Shown here in pieces: positions 1 to 6,200 of a stretch of 7,762 nucleotides of DNA. The translations under genes were made by a program, and so were the position numbers. The DNA lies in assembly GCA_938005345.1 (NCBI GenBank), contig CALLNG010000219.1, positions 1 to 7,762 of the forward strand, read 5' to 3'. Within the stretch, counting starts at the first letter, position 1; each line of letters begins with the position of its first letter. Below the pieces are notes generated by a model. It was not told where the DNA came from. It was given only the letters and a program-made list of their open reading frames with translations, and searched no databases. The stretch is from an uncultured Clostridia bacterium. GTDB taxonomy: Bacteria > Bacillota > Clostridia > RUG12999.

Positions 1-1
1 G

Positions 2-454
2 GGCGAGGTGTACGAGGGCACGTGCGGGCGTGACATCCTGGACGTGAAGATGCGCGTCATCGAGCGCTGCCGCGAGGTGGGCATCCAGGTGGTGCTGTCC
101 GTGGCCGTGGTGGCGGGCCTGAACGACGGGCAGCTGGGCGACCTCTTGCGCTTCTGCCTGGACAACGCCGACGTGGTGGCAGGCTTGGCCCTGCAGCCGG
201 CGTTCACGTCGGGGCGTTTCGAGGCCGAGCGCGCAATGCCCATGAGCGCGGGCGACGTGATCTTCCAATTGGCAGAACAGTCCGAAGGGCTGTTGGAACC
301 GTACGACATCTGGCCTTTGGGTTGTTCGAACCCGCTGTGCGACACGGGCGTGTTCCTGGTGCACGGCACGCCGCCCGAAGGCGTGGCGGCGCATCCGTCG
401 GGCTTCTACCCGGCCACGCGCGCGCTCACGGCAGAGGACTACGCCGCGGTGCGG
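2..454 (+). other. Fragment of a radical SAM protein (pterin methyltransferase MJ0619-like family), truncated at both ends
   Basis: This stretch encodes about 150 residues from the C-terminal half of a radical SAM enzyme. Recognisable family features are the GRDILDVK segment followed by a helix-strand-AGLND pattern, the QPAFTSGR segment (residues 63-70), the DVIFQLAEQSEG helix, and a C-x-N-P-x-C pair at Cys106 and Cys111. I associate these with the group of radical SAM proteins around MJ0619. The radical SAM CxxxCxxC cluster motif would lie upstream of the window, so it cannot be checked. The family is cytoplasmic and has no known link to polysaccharide lyases. Base composition is about 68% G+C and only about 15 of 149 codons end in A or T, unlike everything downstream. 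The reading frame passes straight into the lyase without a stop. Exact enzymatic function cannot be assigned from the fragment. Confidence 0.75.
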
Positions 455-3148
455 GAAAAATGGCGCAAGCTGTTTGTGGGTGATGAAACGAACGATTTGT
501 CGGACGAACAGGTGGCAAAGAGCGTGCAGGCAGCCAGCGACAAAGGCAAACGCTTGCAGGAGACCATGCAAAAGGGCGATGACATCCCTGATTTGTGGGC
601 CAATACACACATTACGACCACCAACCAAATGACCTTGGAGTTTGAGAGCATTAAGGACATGGCGATTGCCTATGCCACCTACGGCTCGGAGCTGTACCAC
701 AACCAAACGCTCAAGCAAGACATCCTCTACGCCATGGACTGGATGAACGCCAACCTCTACGGGCCAAAGGAAATGGAAAACAAGGGGTGGCGCGACCCCA
801 CGGAATACAACTGGTGGGATTGGCGCATTGGCAGTGCGCGCGCTACCGTAGATATATTGATGATCATGGAGCCGGATTTGACGCCGGAGCAAATCAAAAA
901 ATATATTGCGCCGGTGGATTACTTTGGGCAGCAGGTCACGGGCGTGGGTTCCAACCGGCTCAACGGCGCGTACGTGCAAATCGGCGCGGCGCTGCTGCAG
1001 GACGACGGCGCGCGGCTGGTCAAGGCGCGCGACGGTATTGACGACACCTTCTGGTACCATGACGACGGCGAAGGCATGCATACGGACGGCTCCTATCTCT
1101 ACCACAACAAGCATCCCATGAACGCGGCCTACGGTGCGGAGCATCTGCAAGTGCTGGCTCCGCTGCTGGCAGTGCTGGACGATTCCGCCTTTTCCATTGC
1201 CCAGCTCTTCCGCGACTATGTGACCCAGTGGATTTACAACGCCTATGAACCGTTTTTCTATAAAGGCGCGATGATGGGCATGGTGAACGGGCGCGGCGTG
1301 GAAACCAGCGAGCATGTGTCCGCCTCCAACTTGATTCAGGCCATGCTGCGCATTTTGGACATGTTTGAGCCGGAGGATCAGGCGAGGATCAAATCCTTCA
1401 TCAAGCAGCAGGTGCAGGAGGACGCAGCGACGGATTACACCGCGCTGCTGAGCGTGGGTGAAATGGCGAAGCTGGGCGGCATTTTAAGCGACGAGACGGT
1501 GGTGCCCCGGCAGGATTACACCTTAAACAAAGTGTACCACGACATGGACCGCGTGGTGCACCACCAGGACGGTTTTTCCGTTGGCATTGCCATGAGCTCC
1601 TCCCGCATTTATAACTATGAATCCATCAACAACCAAAACGCGACCGGCTGGTACATCGGCGATGGTATGCTGTATTTGTATAACGATGACGACACCATGT
1701 ACGACCCGACATGGTGGCGGGTGTCCAACCCCTACCGCCGGCCGGGCACCACGGTGGACACCCAGGAGCGGCAGGCGCTGCAAATCACCAACGACGATGC
1801 GTATTTGAGCAGCAAGGACTTTGTGGGCGGCGTGAGCCTCAAAGACACCTACGGCGTGGCGGCCATGTGGCTAGACTCCTTCAGCAAGGAGAAGGAAACG
1901 CCCAACGTGACGGCGTCCTCCTATGGCGTGCCCAACCCGCTGCACTCCTGTTCGCTGGAAGCGCAAAAATCCTGGTTTTTGTTTGACGACGAAGTGGTGG
2001 CGCTGGGCGCGGGGATTGTGAGCCATGACGGTGTGACGGTAGAAACCATTGTGGACAACCGCAAAGCTTCGGCAACCGAGACCATTAGCCACGACTCCGT
2101 CACGCCGTATACGGCGGTGGCGGTGACGGCAAGTGATGAGCCGCAGCCGGAAAATGCGGCGGCAAACGCGGTAGACGCGTCGCTCAGCACACGCTGGTCC
2201 GCGGAAAACAACGCGTGGCTGCAACTGGATTTGGGCGAAGTGAAACCGCTGGGCACCGCTGCTATCGCAATTTACAAAGGAAACGAACGCATTAACTATT
2301 TTGACCTGCAAGTGTCGGAGGACGGCACAAACTGGACCACCGTCTTTGAGGGCGGTAGCAGCGGCACCACGGCGGAGCTGGAACAGTATGACCTCGGCGG
2401 CGTTTCGGGGCGCTATGTCCGTTTCTTTGGACACGGGCTCAACAACGGCACGTGGAATAGCGTCACGGAATTCCGCATCTATCCGCCGTCGCCGGATGGC
2501 AGCCCTATCACCTTTGGGGAAAATGAATACCTCAACCAGGATACCGTGCTCATGAATGGGGAGGAAATGAACTTAAACAGCGTGGTCACACAGGTGCCGG
2601 AGGTGCGCTGGGCGCACTATGAAGGTCAGCTCGGGTACTATTTCCCCGATGCGCCTACGCTGAGTATGCGCAAAACCAACACGGGGCCCAGCTTTTTTGA
2701 ACTGTGGTTTGACCACGGTGTGAATCCGAATAACGCGGCCTATGCCTATGCGCTTTTACCGAACAAAACACCGGAGGAAACACAGGCTTATGCGCAAAAC
2801 CCTGATATTGAAGTGCTGTCCAACACCAACGCGGTGCAAGCGGTACGGGAAAACACCCTGGGCGCAACGGGCATCGTCTTTTGGCGCAGCGGCAGCTTGG
2901 GTGAAGTGCGCGCCAGCCAGGCGTTGACGGTCATGGTACAGGAGCAGGACGGCGCCTATACCATTGCGGTATCCGACCCGTCGCAAAAGCTGCAAAGCGC
3001 CACAGTCACACTATCGCGTGCGGATTTGACGCCTGTGCAGGCAGACGAAGGCGTGCGCGTGCAGCAGGGCGCGGACAGCGTGACGCTGACCTATGATTTG
3101 CAAGGCTCACGTGGCAAAACCTTTACCGCATCGTTTCAGGTAGGCTAG
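2..3148 (+). CDS. Polysaccharide lyase family 8 with inserted CBM32-like domain, N-terminus replaced by a radical SAM fragment
   Basis: PL8 enzymes cleave uronic-acid-containing polysaccharides (hyaluronan, chondroitin, xanthan) by beta-elimination outside the cell. Residues are counted from the GTG at base 8. The lyase begins near residue 148 (VREKWRKLF, typical of mature PL8 N-termini). An alpha/alpha toroid follows to about 480, with the aromatic patch NWWDW at 268-272. Likely catalytic residues are Asn316 (SNR), His366 (in DGSYLYH), Tyr375 (AAYG) and Arg429 (NGRG). The Asn-His and His-Tyr spacings of 50 and 9 match pneumococcal hyaluronate lyase as I recall it. The beta-sandwich shows SSRIYNYE (531-538), GWYIGDGM, PGTTVD (579-584), VRWAHYEG (866-873) and GYYFP. 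A discoidin domain splits it at about 700-827, and a Lyase_8_C-like region runs from about 936 to the end. The frame is open at the left edge, so GTG 8 is not a real start. Residues 1-147 are foreign and the native signal peptide is absent. PL8 membership is secure; substrate is unresolved. Confidence 0.9.
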   Translation, partial: GEVYEGTCGRDILDVKMRVIERCREVGIQVVLSVAVVAGLNDGQLGDLLRFCLDNADVVAGLALQPAFTSGRFEAERAMPMSAGDVIFQLAEQSEGLLEPYDIWPLGCSNPLCDTGVFLVHGTPPEGVAAHPSGFYPATRALTAEDYAAVREKWRKLFVGDETNDLSDEQVAKSVQAASDKGKRLQETMQKGDDIPDLWANTHITTTNQMTLEFESIKDMAIAYATYGSELYHNQTLKQDILYAMDWMNANLYGPKEMENKGWRDPTEYNWWDWRIGSARATVDILMIMEPDLTPEQIKKYIAPVDYFGQQVTGVGSNRLNGAYVQIGAALLQDDGARLVKARDGIDDTFWYHDDGEGMHTDGSYLYHNKHPMNAAYGAEHLQVLAPLLAVLDDSAFSIAQLFRDYVTQWIYNAYEPFFYKGAMMGMVNGRGVETSEHVSASNLIQAMLRILDMFEPEDQARIKSFIKQQVQEDAATDYTALLSVGEMAKLGGILSDETVVPRQDYTLNKVYHDMDRVVHHQDGFSVGIAMSSSRIYNYESINNQNATGWYIGDGMLYLYNDDDTMYDPTWWRVSNPYRRPGTTVDTQERQALQITNDDAYLSSKDFVGGVSLKDTYGVAAMWLDSFSKEKETPNVTASSYGVPNPLHSCSLEAQKSWFLFDDEVVALGAGIVSHDGVTVETIVDNRKASATETISHDSVTPYTAVAVTASDEPQPENAAANAVDASLSTRWSAENNAWLQLDLGEVKPLGTAAIAIYKGNERINYFDLQVSEDGTNWTTVFEGGSSGTTAELEQYDLGGVSGRYVRFFGHGLNNGTWNSVTEFRIYPPSPDGSPITFGENEYLNQDTVLMNGEEMNLNSVVTQVPEVRWAHYEGQLGYYFPDAPTLSMRKTNTGPSFFELWFDHGVNPNNAAYAYALLPNKTPEETQAYAQNPDIEVLSNTNAVQAVRENTLGATGIVFWRSGSLGEVRASQALTVMVQEQDGAYTIAVSDPSQKLQSATVTLSRADLTPVQADEGVRVQQGADSVTLTYDLQGSRGKTFTASFQVG
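431..463 (+). other. Probable chimeric junction between radical SAM and PL8 sequences
   Basis: Protein homology, G+C content and codon use all change here. Codons up to cgg at 452 follow the high-G+C pattern. From gaa aaa at 455 onward A/T-ending codons become common, and the first AAA lysine codon in the frame is at 458. The peptide across the join, AEDYAAVREKW, is plausible both as the tail of the radical SAM segment and as the start of the mature lyase. This suggests a short stretch of similarity at the breakpoint, which would explain why the frame was kept. The breakpoint cannot be placed more tightly than about 30 bases by eye. Confidence 0.7.
2105..2491 (+). other. F5/8 type C (discoidin, CBM32-like) domain inserted within the PL8 beta-sandwich
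   Basis: Residues 700-827 of the first frame show the classic discoidin pattern. An N-terminal strand with AVTASDE is followed by ANAVDASLSTRWSAE, WLQLDLGE, a strand with INYFDLQVSEDGTNW, and GRYVRFFGHG ... VTEFRIYP at the end. These domains bind galactose-like or uronic sugars and normally sit at protein ends. Here the domain lies between the PL8 strand ending VDNRKAS (682-688) and the lyase sequence that resumes at about 834 and reaches VRWAHYEG at 866. In PL8 enzymes without an insert these two lyase pieces are separated by only a short loop. No frame disruption or composition change marks its edges, so it looks like an established in-frame domain insertion. Confidence 0.85.
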
Positions 3149-3181
3149 ATATGGGACGGTGTAACGATACCTATTTGGGGG

Positions 3182-3187
3182 AAAGGA
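3182..3187 (+). promoter_or_regulatory. Shine-Dalgarno site of the SLH protein gene
   Basis: AAAGGA lies 10 bases before the ATG at 3198, within the purine-rich run that begins at 3176. It supports ATG 3198 as the start, since the encoded protein then opens with a clear signal peptide. The 49-bp gap after the lyase stop at 3146-3148 holds no obvious promoter or terminator, which favours cotranscription. Confidence 0.7.
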
Positions 3188-3197
3188 ACGGTGAAAC

Positions 3198-3290
3198 ATG
3201 AAACGGAAGCAATCGAAACTGCTATGCCTGCTGCTGGCAGCGGTCCTGTCGCTGGGCGTACCGTTTGCCCAGCCGCAGGGCGCGGCGGCG
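3198..3290 (+). other. Sec signal peptide of the SLH protein
   Basis: The N-terminus has a basic start (Lys2, Arg3, Lys4, Lys7), a hydrophobic core LLCLLLAAVLSLGV and a likely signal peptidase I site after Ala29-Ala30-Ala31, before QETGG. Cys10 lies in the hydrophobic core without a lipobox around a cleavage point, so lipoprotein processing is unlikely. Confidence 0.85.
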
Positions 3291-6200
3291 CAGGAAACAG
3301 GCGGCAAGGCCATGTTAGTGGCCTTTGACAATGAAACCACCATTCGCGCGTTTGGAACGGCAGTGAATAAGGACGTGCGCAAATCCTATGCCACTTCCGG
3401 CAAATGGGACCATACGGGCGGTGGATCGCGCAAACAAACGAATGAATACCGGTTAGCGGACTATGGCGCGCCGACAGACTGGTCCGGCTACCAGTACTAC
3501 AATTTTTGGATGTATTCCGAAAAAGCCAACGGTGCGCACATCAACGTGCTGGTTTACGATTCCGGCGGGAAATACAACCGCTATGATTTGGTGGTGGACT
3601 GGGAGAAGGAGTGGAAATGCGTCAGCATTCCTATCAGCGGCCCCATGCTTAATAACAATATCAAGGATCTTTCGGACGTCCAAATCATCCGCTTTAACGC
3701 GGGGGATTGGGGCGGGACAGTAGATCCCACCACTTGCCTGTATTTTGATTCCATCTGGCTGTCCAAGGAGGCGCCGGGGGAACGCAACCTGGTGGCGGCG
3801 GATTTCAACCAGGCGGCTGACCGCAGCGGTTTTGGCTTTGCGGAGGAAACAGAGATTACGCTATCCGCCGCGTCCGGCAAATGGGACCACTCCGGCGGCG
3901 GTACCCGTAAAAACAGCGGGCAGTATGTCCTGGCGGACCACGGCGTGCAAACGGACTGGACGCCCTATGCCTACTTTAATGTACGCGTTTATTCTGCCAG
4001 CGCCAATGGTGCTGTGATTAACATACTCGCCTACGGCCCCGCAGATGGCTACTTCAGCTACCAGCTTCCGCTGGACTGGACAGGCTGGCGCACGGTGCGT
4101 ATTCCGCTGGGTGGATTTAAAGGGAACAAAGCGATCACCACATGGGATGGTATTACGTATTTACAGTTCAACGCGGGGGACTGGGGCACTACAGTGGATC
4201 CCACCACCTGTTTATATTTTGATAAAATCTGGCTGTCTGACAAGGTGCAGGAAGAGCAGGATCAAACGGTGCTTGCGATGGACAGCGAAGCGGCTATCAC
4301 GGGCTTTGGCCTAGAACCGGATACGGAATTAACCAAAAGCTATGGATATTCCGGCAAATGGGATCATGCGGGCGGCGGCAGCAGTGTGCAGACGAAGGAA
4401 TATGTGCTGGCGGACCATGGGATGCCCACGGACTGGTCGGAGCAAAACTATCTGCTCATGACCTTTTATTCCGCGGCAGCTACGGATGCAGACGTCAATG
4501 TGCTGCTGTATGAAACTGGCGGAGGGTATTACCAGGAAAGCTTCCGGGTGGACTGGGGCGAAGGTTGGAAGACCATCGTCCTGCCGCTAGGCGCGTTTTC
4601 GCAGAGCAGTACGGTGAGCCGTTTGGCAGATATCAGCGCCATCCGTCTCAATGCGGGCGGCTGGGGCACTACAGTGAACCCAGAAACCTGCTTGTACCTG
4701 GATCAAATGTGGATTTCCCCGTCCGGGACGGTGGCGGTGCCGGACGAACAGGAATTGATTGTATTTCACAACAGTACCGCAGCGGGAAAACTGGGCCTGG
4801 TGCCATCGGAAGACATTTCCTATCAAGGGGCAGGCATGAGCGCGCTGTGGGAGCCAGCGCAGCTGCCGCAGACAGACGCCCTGGACATCGCGCGCAGCGG
4901 CGCCGCCACCGATTGGAGCAGCTACCAGTACCTCAATTTGTGGGTATATTCCCGCACGGCGGACGGTTCCTATTTTGATGTGGCGCTGGCAACCGGGCAA
5001 GGGAAAATGCATACCGCGCGGGTGGATGTGAACTGGGAGGAACATTGGCGCACCATCAGCCTGCCGCTGGCGGACTTTACGGGCGGCATGCCCCAGAGCG
5101 CGGTGCAGCAGCTTTCTTTGGCCGCTGGCGGCCAGACGGAATATACCGGGCTGTATTTGGACCGTATCACAGTCAGCAAGCAGCTGCCCACCGATATTGC
5201 GCTGGAAGATGCGGAGATTGCCACCTTCGGCACGGCGACGGACGTGCGGCAGTGGAATTTGCAGCAGGAGGCAGAAACGCTGCGCTACCGCCCTATGACG
5301 GGCCGCTGGGAGCACAGCGGCCTGGCGCGCACGGCAAAATATGATTTGCAGCGCGCACAGCGGCAAACGGATTGGAGCGCATTTACCTATTTTAATCTAT
5401 GGGTGCATTCCGCCGCTGCCACGAACGGATCGTTCAGTGTGGTGATGGAAGGCGAAAACGGCTACTGGCGCAGCAAAATCCCTGTGGACTGGGAGGGCTG
5501 GCGGCTGGTGAGCCTGCCACTGTCCGCTGCAACCGCCTATGGTGACATTGCGGACTGGACGGAACTGCAAACGGTATACCTGGATACGGGCGGCTGGGAT
5601 ACCAGTATGGATGAACAGACGGTGCTATGCCTGGACAGAATGTGGCTGAGCCGGGAGATGCCAGTAGGCGGCATGCTGCCTGGTACAGATTCGGATACCG
5701 TGTTGGTGGCGCAGTTTGACAATGAAGCGGCCATCAATGCCACCGGAAAATTGCAGGTGGATACACAAACCACCCATTTGTACGGTATGAGCGGGCTGTG
5801 GGAAGATATGCCAAACCGGCAGTATTTTGATTTACAGCTGGGCAGCGTAGATCTCCGTGGATTTTCCTATTATTACCAGTGGGTGTATTCTGCCCAGGCC
5901 ACCAATGCCGAAATCAATCTGATTGTGTACACAGAGGGGGACAATACTTATTTCCGCACGACTTTCCGCGTGGACTGGACGGGATGGAAATTGCTGGAAA
6001 TTCCGATTGGCCAGTTTGAACCCAATTCGGGAGGCAGCCCGGACTGGAGCAAAGTGACCCATGTACGCTTCCATTCCAACGCATGGGGTATCACAGCCGA
6101 CCCCAATACCTCCATTAATTTGGAGCGGCTGTGGTTTGCCAAGGACAAAATGCAGCCGCTTGCGCTGACGGGCTCCAACCCGGCGGACGGGTATGACACG

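Noticed and set aside
8..10. GTG at base 8 as the start codon of the first gene
   Set aside because: The frame is open to the left edge (codons from base 2), and the sequence begins in the middle of a radical SAM protein, so this is an internal valine codon.
1871..2434. Reverse-strand open frame of about 187 codons opposite the lyase and its discoidin domain
   Set aside because: The forward frame carries conserved PL8 and F5/8 type C motifs across the whole interval; the reverse translation has none.
3158..3171. Small inverted repeat (5-bp stem with one G-T pair, 4-base loop) between the two genes
   Set aside because: It is too short and weak for a terminator and no T-run follows; the next bases lead into the G-rich ribosome-binding region.
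3191..3193. GTG as an alternative start just before the SLH protein gene
   Set aside because: It is in a different frame from the signal peptide, and the AAAGGA site is only three bases away; ATG 3198 fits better.
4587..5366. Long reverse-strand open frame of about 259 codons inside the SLH protein gene
   Set aside because: It lies opposite modules 3-5, has a low-complexity Arg/Ala/Pro/His-rich translation without recognisable motifs, and is explained by the codon bias of the forward gene.
3312..6140. Regularly spaced repeats as a CRISPR-like or mobile array
   Set aside because: The period is about 460-490 bases, entirely in frame and coding for a repeated protein module; there are no short identical repeats with unique spacers.
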